Assembly: GCA_964485635.1 (NCBI GenBank)
Contig: CAZAJS010000034.1
Coordinates: forward strand, 1 to 11,566
DNA: 11,566 nucleotides
Reading direction: 5' to 3'
Source of the DNA: CAZAJS01 sp964485635
GTDB lineage: Bacteria > Pseudomonadota > Gammaproteobacteria > Francisellales > Francisellaceae
The notes beneath the pieces are model-generated. The model was not told the origin of the DNA, did not search any database, and saw nothing but the letters and a program-made list of their open reading frames with translations. The translations under genes and the position numbers were made by a program. This document shows positions 1 through 5,478 of the stretch, piece after piece. Each line of letters starts with the position of its first letter. The first letter of the stretch is position 1.

Positions 1-68
1 TGTTTAAAATACACCTCTAGTTTCTCAAATGGTGTTAAATTGTCAATGCCCTTATAAGCTTTTGTAGG
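1..68 (-). pseudogene. C-terminal remnant of an integrase-core (rve) transposase, runs off the left edge
   Basis: Read on the minus strand, this stretch encodes an open segment containing TKAYKGIDNLTPFEKL. It resembles the end of integrase-core transposases, where a 'YN..RPH.al...TP.E.l' stretch precedes the C-terminus (IS481-like or related families). The coding sense breaks near 68-70, exactly where the plus strand begins to read as a different, IS3-type transposase. The part that should carry the DDE catalytic residues is therefore missing, and the true C-terminus lies left of the window. I read it as a dead element interrupted by, or recombined with, the IS3-type fragment. The assignment rests on about 22 residues, so the family name is tentative. 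Confidence 0.45.
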
Positions 69-347
69 GCCTTTCAGAAGCTACTTAAAAAGTATCATAT
101 CATCCCTTCAATGAGCGGTAAATGCGCCTGTTGGGACAATGCTGTTGTCGAAAGGTTCTTTGGCAGTCTAAAGCATGAATGGCTTTATAATGTTCATTAT
201 TTAAAGCGTTGTGATATGGAGGCAGATGTCAATCAATACATCCGTTATTACAACCAAAGACGTTTACATACAGCTAATAATGACTTATCGCCTATTGAGT
301 ATGAACAAACAAAAGGATCTCTTAACTATGTGTCCAAAACTGGTTGA
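69..347 (+). pseudogene. IS3-family transposase OrfB, C-terminal fragment
   Basis: The frame reads AFQKLLKYHIIPSMSG and then KCACWDNAVVERFF, the hallmark end of the IS3-family OrfB integrase core; the Glu of 'DNAVVER' (codon 150-152) is the last residue of the DDE triad. It continues with 'SLKHEWLY', 'YIRYYNQRRLH' and 'SPIEYE', all typical of the C-terminal tail. An ATG at 111 opens a 78-residue reading frame, but homology clearly begins upstream of it, so that ATG is not a natural start. Both catalytic Asp residues, the HTH region and OrfA are absent, and an in-frame stop lies at 36-38. The product cannot be an active transposase. The stop codon falls inside the putative right terminal repeat, as is common in IS3 elements. 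Confidence 0.85.
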
Positions 348-355
348 CCAGAACA
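331..355. repeat. Putative right terminal inverted repeat of the IS3-type element
   Basis: The segment begins TGTCCAAAACTGG and ends GACCAGAACA. It overlaps the transposase stop codon and ends in CA, matching the TG...CA termini of IS3-family elements. Read inward from the right (minus strand) it starts TGTTCTGGTC, a plausible IS tip. The matching left repeat is not in the window, so the boundary is inferred from the CA end and its position relative to the gene. Confidence 0.45.
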
Positions 356-374
356 TCCCATAGCATTTTATAAA
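344..374 (+). promoter_or_regulatory. Possible IS-end hybrid promoter for the 429-821 gene
   Basis: A TTGACC hexamer (344-349) in the IS right end faces outward toward a TATAAA hexamer (369-374) in flanking DNA. The 19-base spacer is longer than the 17-base optimum. IS ends supplying a -35 element to form hybrid promoters is a known phenomenon; that it works here is conjecture. No better promoter is visible before the gene at 429. Confidence 0.25.
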
Positions 375-428
375 TTAATTTGTTACCCTTCAATTGTTGT
401 TAAATCAATCAAGATAAAGGAAAAAAAG

Positions 429-821
429 ATGGAAAAAGTTGTGCTTGTTAAAAGTAAATTTAAATCCATTCAACAAGAATTGCCAATACAAGAAAAAACA
501 GAGAAAAAAACCCTAGGGGTATTCAAAAAATCTTCAGCAGAAAAACAAAAACGGAAAATTAATTCTAATTGTGCTATAGATTCAGAGCGTTTAGAAGCTG
601 ACCTACAAACAGCGATTAATCAATTAAATCAGGAAGGTTATCGTGTTAAAACAATTACCCCTATTATATCTGGTAATTATGACTACAACTACAAACTTGA
701 TTATACAAGCCCATTTGGAAGAAGTGACCTTGCAGGGGCTGGCTGTGGTTTTGGCTACGGTTATTCTTATACTGATGGTTTGTTAATTATTGCTGAAAAG
801 ACCGCTGAATCAATACCATGA
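429..821 (+). CDS. Hypothetical protein, 130 aa, basic N-terminus and a DUF4177-like C-terminal half
   Basis: I do not recognise a specific family. The ATG is preceded by AAAGG (416-420) at an 8-base spacing, which supports the start. Residues 1-47 are rich in Lys and Gln and probably disordered. Residues 50-125 look like a small alpha/beta fold: a helix 'LEADLQTAINQLNQEGYRV', a strand 'KTITPII', a Tyr/Gly-rich insert around 84-114, and a final strand 'GLLIIAEK'. A helix ending in 'L..eGy.v', then 'tp', then a terminal hydrophobic strand recalls DUF4177-type small proteins, but this is a pattern impression only. There is no signal peptide or membrane segment. It stands alone next to an IS scar, so it may belong to accessory DNA. 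A 24-codon ORF overlaps its stop codon. Confidence 0.7.
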   Translation: MEKVVLVKSKFKSIQQELPIQEKTEKKTLGVFKKSSAEKQKRKINSNCAIDSERLEADLQTAINQLNQEGYRVKTITPIISGNYDYNYKLDYTSPFGRSDLAGAGCGFGYGYSYTDGLLIIAEKTAESIP

Positions 822-892
822 TTCAACAGTTATTAGCCAATCATAAGATTTTAATAAGATTAAATGAATTACTCGAAAAAATGATTGATTGA
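818..892 (+). CDS. Possible small ORF (24 aa), overlapping the upstream stop codon
   Basis: An ATG at 818-820 overlaps the upstream TGA (819-821) in an ATGA arrangement, the classic geometry for translational coupling. The ORF begins MIQQLLANHK and ends LNELLEKMID, a leucine-rich peptide that could form an amphipathic helix. It has no independent Shine-Dalgarno sequence. It stops 8 bases before the 3' end of the convergent tRNA. An ORF this short can occur by chance, and only its overlap and composition speak for it. Confidence 0.25.
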   Translation: MIQQLLANHKILIRLNELLEKMID

Positions 893-899
893 ATTAAAA

Positions 900-976
900 T
901 GGTAGCTACGACTGGACTCGAACCAGTGACCCCAGCATTATGAATGCTGTGCTCTAACCAACTGAGCTACGTAGCC
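900..976 (-). tRNA. tRNA-Met (anticodon CAU), elongator type
   Basis: The minus strand folds into a full 77-nt cloverleaf. The acceptor stem starts GGCTACG, the D-arm reads TAGCTCAGTTGGTTAGAGCA, the anticodon stem-loop is CAGCA-TTCATAA-TGCTG with CAT as anticodon, the T-loop contains GGTTCGAGTCC, and CCA is encoded at 902-900. The sequence closely matches the E. coli elongator tRNA-Met; it begins G1 and lacks the initiator-type unpaired first position. The first acceptor pair is G1-U72 rather than the G1-C72 of E. coli. It has its own promoter at 991-1019 and appears monocistronic. A tRNA-Ile2 with a lysidine-modified CAU anticodon is the alternative, but similarity to elongator Met argues against it. 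Confidence 0.95.
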
Positions 977-990
977 ACATCACGATGCTT

Positions 991-1019
991 ATTATGCAAA
1001 ACTCCAGGAGGGCTGTCAA
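991..1019 (-). promoter_or_regulatory. Sigma-70 promoter of tRNA-Met
   Basis: On the minus strand there is a perfect -35 TTGACA (1019-1014), a 17-base spacer, and -10 CATAAT (996-991), which matches five of six consensus bases. The tRNA 5' end (976) lies 14 bases below the -10, so the leader is very short. Position and strength are what a stable-RNA gene needs. Confidence 0.8.
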
Positions 1020-1094
1020 CAATTTTTCATTCTTTTTTCAGAATATTTCCCAATAAATTGCAATCATAAGGCTGTTTTTTTATTCACTTTATCT

Positions 1095-1100
1095 TATAAT
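1095..1100 (+). promoter_or_regulatory. -10 element of the proQ-prfC promoter
   Basis: A perfect TATAAT lies 76 bases before the proQ start codon. No convincing -35 hexamer is seen at 16-18 bases upstream, where the sequence is T-rich (around 1073-1080). The predicted transcript starts near 1107 and has a leader of about 70 nt. Confidence 0.5.
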
Positions 1101-1118
1101 AGGGCGCTATCGAAAGGG

Positions 1119-1150
1119 TCGAACAAATCGAACAATGATGGAAACATCAT
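1119..1150 (+). promoter_or_regulatory. Structured 5' leader of proQ: tandem repeat plus GAAA-loop hairpin
   Basis: Two near-identical 9-mers in tandem (TCGAACAAA at 1119, TCGAACAAT at 1128) are followed by a perfect 6-bp hairpin, ATGATG-GAAA-CATCAT (1135-1150), closed by a GNRA tetraloop. The hairpin ends 10 bases before the AGTGAG that probably serves as ribosome binding site (1161-1166). It could stabilise the leader or bind a regulator; the function is inferred only. Confidence 0.35.
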
Positions 1151-1175
1151 CATAGCAACAAGTGAGTATTTTTTT

Positions 1176-2009
1176 ATGTCTGACGGTCGTAATAAATTAA
1201 ATGATTTCTCTTTACTAAAGTCACTAGTCAGTGACAAAAAAATTAAAGACAAGACTAACCGTATTCGTCAAGCAAAAGACAAAGCCAAGCATCCAGCTGA
1301 ACCAGCAGCTAGCCAATCAAATCAAAGTAAACCATCACAACAGGATCATAAAACACGTCGCCCTGCCAGCACTCCGCGCCCGAATAAAAACCAATCGCGC
1401 CGTCAACAACGTCCTGATTATTTTATCATGCCACAGTATGGTTACAAACTTGAGCGGACCATTGACCCAAGCCAAGACGTTGATACATCACAAGAAACTT
1501 TATTGATTACGATTGACCCTAAAAAACAACAAGAAAAAGCGCAACAGCAATTGTTTAAATGGTTATGCCAACGTTTTCCAAAATGTTTTAACCCAAAGGA
1601 CAAAAAACCATTAAAAGTCGGTATTAGCCAAGATATTATGGCCGTTTCCCATAAAGAACATGCTTACCCAATTGATCCATTTGTCTTAGGTCAAGTTTTA
1701 AAAAGATATGTTGGTGATATGCGCTACCAGCGTGCTATTTTTAATCATCAACAGCGCTTTAATTTATGGGGCCAAGCCGTTGAAGATTTATTAGAAAATC
1801 ATATTGCACACGCTAAACAACGTGTCGAAGAAATTGAAGAAAAAGCACGTTTGCGGGAACAAGGAATTGATATCAAAACCTATTACCAACAAAAACGTCA
1901 ACAACAAAATCAAACCACCGCTGATCATCAAGAGACAACGGAGGGTTCAGATTCATCAACCAGCCAAGATACAACGCCCTTAAGCAATCATGACACAAAC
2001 AACAACTGA
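1176..2009 (+). CDS. proQ: ProQ/FinO-family RNA chaperone
   Basis: ProQ/FinO proteins bind structured sRNAs and mRNA 3' ends and act as RNA chaperones in the cytoplasm. The FinO-like domain spans about residues 122-222, with 'FKWLCQRFPKCFNP' (helix 1), the diagnostic 'PLKVGI' (145-150), 'LKRYVGDMRYQRAI' and 'ENHIAHAKQRVEE', each lining up with E. coli ProQ blocks as I remember them. Residues 1-80 form a long basic, Gln/Lys/Arg/Pro-rich linker placed before the domain. The C-terminal tail (223-277) is Gln/Ser/Thr-rich and lacks the Tudor-like domain of E. coli ProQ. The layout thus resembles FinO-like or minimal ProQ proteins more than enterobacterial ProQ. The ATG at 1176 follows AGTGAG at 10 bases. 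The gene overlaps prfC by 20 bases, so the two are cotranscribed. The symbol is given by family; orthology to E. coli proQ is not proven. Confidence 0.85.
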   Translation: MSDGRNKLNDFSLLKSLVSDKKIKDKTNRIRQAKDKAKHPAEPAASQSNQSKPSQQDHKTRRPASTPRPNKNQSRRQQRPDYFIMPQYGYKLERTIDPSQDVDTSQETLLITIDPKKQQEKAQQQLFKWLCQRFPKCFNPKDKKPLKVGISQDIMAVSHKEHAYPIDPFVLGQVLKRYVGDMRYQRAIFNHQQRFNLWGQAVEDLLENHIAHAKQRVEEIEEKARLREQGIDIKTYYQQKRQQQNQTTADHQETTEGSDSSTSQDTTPLSNHDTNNN

Positions 2010-3594
2010 TTATCAAAATCGTCGCACTTTTGCCATCATTTCCCATCCAGATGCAGGAAAAACCACTGTTACAGAAAAAATGCTGTTATTTGGTCAAGCC
2101 ATCCAATTAGCAGGAACGGTGAAAAGTCGAAAATCAGAACGTTATGCGACTTCTGACTGGATGGAAATGGAAAAACAACGGGGAATTTCAGTCACCACAT
2201 CTGTGATGCAGTTTCCTTATCGTGACCGAATCGTCAACCTGCTTGACACCCCCGGCCACGCGGATTTCTCTGAAGATACCTACCGAACATTAACAGCTGT
2301 TGATGCTGCTTTAATGGTCATTGATGGGGCAAAAGGAGTTGAGGATCGAACCATCAAATTGATGAATGTTTGTCGCATGCGCACCACACCGATTACAACC
2401 TTGATCAACAAATGTGATCGAGATACACGTGATCCAATCGAGTTAATGGATGAAGTAGAATCTGTTTTAAAAATTCGATGTGCGCCAATGACTTGGCCCA
2501 TTGGTTCTGGTAAAAATTTCCAAGGTGTTTACCACCTTTACTTAGATCGTATCGTTTTATTTGAGCATGGCCATGGCCATCACGTACATGATTTTAAAAC
2601 GATTGAAGGGCTTGACCATCCAGAGGTGGATAACCAGCTAGGTGCAGATGTTGCCGAGACCTTACGGGAAGAAGTTGCGTTATTATCTGAAGCAAGCAAT
2701 CGCTTTGATCAACAAGCTTATTTAGCAGGTCAGTTAACCCCCGTTTATTTTGGCACCGCATTAGCTAACTTTGGTGTAAAACAAATGCTAGATGACTTTG
2801 TCACGCATGCACCTTGTCCAGATGCACGACCAGCGAAACAACGTGATGTCAAACCAGAAGAATCGAAGTTTAGTGGCTTTGTCTTTAAAATTCAGGCCAA
2901 TATGGATCCAAACCATCGCGATCGCATTGCATTTTTACGTATTTGTTCAGGGCATTATCAAAAAGGCATGAAAGTCAAACAAGTCCGTACGAATAAAACC
3001 ATGCAATTAGCCAATGCCATGACCTTTATGGCCGGTAGCCGAGATAATCTTGAAACCGCTGCCCCTGGAGATATTATCGGCATTCATAACCATGGCTCCA
3101 TTCAAATTGGGGATACCTTTAGTCAAAATGAAACATTGACATTCCAAGGGATTCCAAACTTTGCCCCAGAATTATTTCGTCGTGTTCAACTAGCTGATCC
3201 ACTGAAAATGAAAGCTTTATTGAAAGGTTTAGTCCAATTATCAGAGGAAGGGGCAACACAAGTATTTCGTCCGATTAACAGCAATGACATTATTCTAGGG
3301 GCGGTCGGCGTATTACAGTTTGATGTCGTAGCAGAACGCCTTAAAAATGAATACAATGTCAATTGTCGTTATGAACCAGTCAATGTGGTTGCCTCTCGGT
3401 GGGTTGATTCTGAAGATAAGAAAAAACTTGAACAGTTTGTTCAAAAATACCGTGAAAATTTAGCTTATGATGGGGCTGATCAATTAACGTATCTCGCGCC
3501 AACTAAAGTCAACTTGCAAATGGCACAGGAAAAAAATCCAGAGATTCAATTTTTCGATACTCGTGAACACGCCAGTGGTGGAGAATCAAACTAA
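1990..3594 (+). CDS. prfC: Peptide chain release factor 3 (RF3), translational GTPase
   Basis: RF3 uses GTP to eject RF1/RF2 from the ribosome after peptide release and takes part in post-peptidyl-transfer quality control. At 534 residues it matches the family (E. coli 529). GTPase motifs are visible: P-loop SHPDAGKTT (18-26), switch 'EKQRGISVTT' (61-70), DTPGH (86-90) and NKCD (140-143, NKLD in E. coli). Domain II begins near 'GFVFKIQANMDPNHRDR', and domain III contains 'IPNFAPELFRR', 'LVQLSEEGATQVFRP' and 'GAVGVLQFDV'. The ATG at 1990 lies within the last codons of proQ, and the next residues (RRTFAIISHP) coincide with the E. coli N-terminus, so this start is well placed. No clear Shine-Dalgarno precedes it, which suggests translation coupled to proQ. 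A strong terminator follows at 3624. Confidence 0.97.
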   Translation: MTQTTTDYQNRRTFAIISHPDAGKTTVTEKMLLFGQAIQLAGTVKSRKSERYATSDWMEMEKQRGISVTTSVMQFPYRDRIVNLLDTPGHADFSEDTYRTLTAVDAALMVIDGAKGVEDRTIKLMNVCRMRTTPITTLINKCDRDTRDPIELMDEVESVLKIRCAPMTWPIGSGKNFQGVYHLYLDRIVLFEHGHGHHVHDFKTIEGLDHPEVDNQLGADVAETLREEVALLSEASNRFDQQAYLAGQLTPVYFGTALANFGVKQMLDDFVTHAPCPDARPAKQRDVKPEESKFSGFVFKIQANMDPNHRDRIAFLRICSGHYQKGMKVKQVRTNKTMQLANAMTFMAGSRDNLETAAPGDIIGIHNHGSIQIGDTFSQNETLTFQGIPNFAPELFRRVQLADPLKMKALLKGLVQLSEEGATQVFRPINSNDIILGAVGVLQFDVVAERLKNEYNVNCRYEPVNVVASRWVDSEDKKKLEQFVQKYRENLAYDGADQLTYLAPTKVNLQMAQEKNPEIQFFDTREHASGGESN

Positions 3595-3623
3595 ACCTAA
3601 ATCAAGATAACAAAGTTAACAAT

Positions 3624-3651
3624 AAAAAAGCCACCGTACGGTGGCTTTTTT
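3624..3651. terminator. Bidirectional rho-independent terminator
   Basis: This is a perfect inverted repeat: six A's, GCCACC, loop GTAC (which can pair further), GGTGGC, six T's. The A and T tracts make it work in both directions. It lies between prfC (plus, ends 3594) and the convergent small gene (minus, ends 3670) and can serve both. Confidence 0.9.
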
Positions 3652-3669
3652 CATCAATAGGAACAGCGA

Positions 3670-3867
3670 TTAATAGCCTAAGCCCCATGGTTTTTTCGGG
3701 CATTGCTTACGTTTAAAAATATCTTGATGTTTTTCAATTTCATACGCTTGTGACTCGGATGGGGCATTATTTTTATCAAATGTGTGCAGCAATTTTGTTG
3801 TTTGGCTCACATATTGTCTATTTTTTTTCGAATCAAAAATATAAAGCATGCGTTCAATAATTGACAT
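3670..3867 (-). CDS. Hypothetical small protein, 65 aa
   Basis: I do not recognise it. The ATG (3867-3865) is preceded on the minus strand by AAAAAAGG with 6 bases of spacing, a promoter sits at 3904-3932, and a shared terminator follows. Together these make it a credible gene rather than a chance ORF. The product starts MSIIERMLYIFDSKKNRQ, is charged and soluble-looking, and ends in KRKQCPKKPWGLGY, a basic, Cys-, Pro- and Trp-containing tail. There is no membrane segment or signal peptide. It is divergent from trkH, with predicted promoters that overlap; this hints at shared regulation but gives no function. Confidence 0.65.
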   Translation of the reverse strand: MSIIERMLYIFDSKKNRQYVSQTTKLLHTFDKNNAPSESQAYEIEKHQDIFKRKQCPKKPWGLGY

Positions 3868-3883
3868 TGTTAACCTTTTTTCG

Positions 3884-3911
3884 TTGCATCATTCCTATTA
3901 TTTAATATAGT
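3884..3911 (+). promoter_or_regulatory. Promoter of trkH
   Basis: TTGCAT (3884-3889), a 16-base spacer, then TATAGT (3906-3911). Transcription would start near 3918, giving a leader of about 44 nt before the ATG at 3962. Because the TTG at 3917 would lie at or before the first transcribed base, the long reading-frame start is unlikely. Confidence 0.5.
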
Positions 3912-3932
3912 ATACCTTGCAACAAATGTCAT
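3904..3932 (-). promoter_or_regulatory. Promoter of the 65-aa gene, overlapping the trkH promoter
   Basis: On the minus strand there is ATGACA (3932-3927, five of six matches to TTGACA), a 17-base spacer, then TATATT (3909-3904, five of six matches). Its -10 shares four base pairs with the trkH -10 on the other strand, so the two polymerases cannot occupy both sites at once. Confidence 0.5.
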
Positions 3933-3961
3933 TCATGATTCAACAAAAAACAGGATTGATT

Positions 3962-5413
3962 ATGCGCCCAAGTCCCATTTTAAAAGTTCTTGGTATTCTT
4001 TTAATGTTTTTTAGCATCAGTATGCTAACCCCCATTATTGTTAATGAAATTTATCAAGAAAATAATGGCTGGCCTTTTTTTTATAGCTTTTTGATTACTT
4101 TTTCTTCTGGTGCGATTCTATGGGCGATTTTTGGGCGATCTCGACAACAATTAACGACCCGTGATGGGGTAATCATTGTCATTTTAATTTGGTCCGTTTT
4201 ATGTCTTTATGGCGCTATCCCATATTTATTTTCTAAAGGACTACACATTAGTTTGACGCATTCGGTCTTTGAGTCTATTTCTGGTTTTACAGCAACAGGA
4301 TCAACAGTCATTACTGGACTTGATAAATTGCCTAAAAGCTTATTATATTATCGTCAACAATCTCAATTATTTGGAGGAATGGGGATTGTGATTTTATCTG
4401 TGGCGATTTTACCCATGCTTGGCGTTGGTGGAATGCAATTATACCGTGCAGAAGCCAGTGGCCCATGGAAAGAAAATAAATTAACCCCTCGTATTGCTGA
4501 AACAGCCAAAGCTTTATGGCAAATCTATCTGTTTTTAACCTTAGCGAGTATCGGTATTTTTTGGTTATGCGGATTAAGTTTATTTGATTCTATTTGCTAT
4601 GCGTACTCAACAATTGCTACCGGTGGCTTTGCCCCGACAGATGCAAGCATGAGCAATATGCCACCCTTAATTTTAGCCGTTAGCATGATATTTATGGTTT
4701 TAGGCGCCATTAGTTTTCGATTACATTTTTTATTTTTTAAACAACGAAGTCTAAAAGTCTATGCAACAGACCCAGAATTTCGGAGTTTTTGTTACTTTCT
4801 TTTCTTTATGGCTGTGATTGTCATTTTAACTTTATTAGCACACAATCAAAAAGACAGTACCATGAGTAATTTTTGGCATGGGCTATTTCAAGTCATTTCA
4901 TTTGCTTCAAACACAGGGCTAACCTCTGATGGCAATTTTTATCAATGGCCAACATTTATTCCTATTTTACTGATGCTTATTGCTATCATTGGCGGATGTT
5001 CAAGCTCGACTTCCAGTGGTATCAAAGTAGTTCGTATGGTGTTATTTAAAAAACAAGCTGCTCGAGAAGTCCGTAAAATTGTCCACCCTGAAGGGGTATT
5101 TAATATTAAGTTTGGAAAAAATAGTGTTTCTGATCGAATCATGCAGGGGGTTATGGCCTTTTTTGCAGCTTATATCATGGTATTTTTTGCCATTTGGTTA
5201 GCAATTATGGCTTTTCATGTGGATGTCGAGACAGCTTTTTCGGCCACGGTAGCTAGCTTATCGAATGTCGGACCCGGATTAGCGAATATTGGAAACAACT
5301 TTAGCCAATTACCAACTCCCGTTTATTGGTTACTTGATATTGCCATGTTATTTGGTCGTTTAGAAATTTTTACCATTTTAGTCCTTTTCACAAAAGATTT
5401 TTGGCGTATTTAA
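3962..5413 (+). CDS. trkH: Trk-type potassium uptake protein TrkH
   Basis: TrkH is the inner-membrane pore of the Trk K+ uptake system, gated by the cytosolic NAD/ATP-binding ring TrkA, which is not in this window. I chose the ATG at 3962: AGGA lies 6 bases upstream, the product is 483 residues (the length of E. coli TrkH), and the N-terminus MRPSPILKVLG aligns with the family. The frame stays open to a TTG at 3917, but that falls at the predicted transcription start. The four pore loops are visible: 'GFTATGST' (G113), 'TIATGGF' (G221/G222), 'SNTGLTSDG' (G319) and 'SNVGPGL' (G437). 'GGMGIVILSVAILPMLGVGGMQLYRAE' and the end 'LFGRLEIFTILVLFTKDFW' are classic. The intramembrane loop usually written GGCAGSTGGGLK reads GGCSSSTSSGIK (344-355), an unusual set of Gly/Ala-to-Ser changes. 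Confidence 0.95.
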   Translation: MRPSPILKVLGILLMFFSISMLTPIIVNEIYQENNGWPFFYSFLITFSSGAILWAIFGRSRQQLTTRDGVIIVILIWSVLCLYGAIPYLFSKGLHISLTHSVFESISGFTATGSTVITGLDKLPKSLLYYRQQSQLFGGMGIVILSVAILPMLGVGGMQLYRAEASGPWKENKLTPRIAETAKALWQIYLFLTLASIGIFWLCGLSLFDSICYAYSTIATGGFAPTDASMSNMPPLILAVSMIFMVLGAISFRLHFLFFKQRSLKVYATDPEFRSFCYFLFFMAVIVILTLLAHNQKDSTMSNFWHGLFQVISFASNTGLTSDGNFYQWPTFIPILLMLIAIIGGCSSSTSSGIKVVRMVLFKKQAAREVRKIVHPEGVFNIKFGKNSVSDRIMQGVMAFFAAYIMVFFAIWLAIMAFHVDVETAFSATVASLSNVGPGLANIGNNFSQLPTPVYWLLDIAMLFGRLEIFTILVLFTKDFWRI

Positions 5414-5420
5414 CCCCTGA

Positions 5421-5444
5421 ATTATAGCTATAATTAGGTATAAT
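5421..5444 (+). promoter_or_regulatory. Promoter region of the alpha/beta hydrolase: two TATAAT boxes and a palindrome
   Basis: Two perfect TATAAT hexamers lie 10 bases apart (5429-5434 and 5439-5444). The first is half of a perfect 14-bp palindrome ATTATAGCTATAAT (5421-5434). No good -35 is seen for either, so this may be a weak or activator-dependent promoter, or AT-rich coincidence. The hydrolase start codon follows 34 bases later. Confidence 0.4.
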
Positions 5445-5478
5445 AAAGATCATTAACACGCTTTAGTAAGTCATTTAT

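Noticed and set aside
1231..1506. Alternative-frame ORF inside proQ
   Set aside because: It is fully contained in proQ, which has clear family motifs, and has no features of its own.
2280..2501. Antisense ORF within prfC
   Set aside because: It is a shadow of a strongly conserved GTPase gene and has no ribosome binding site.
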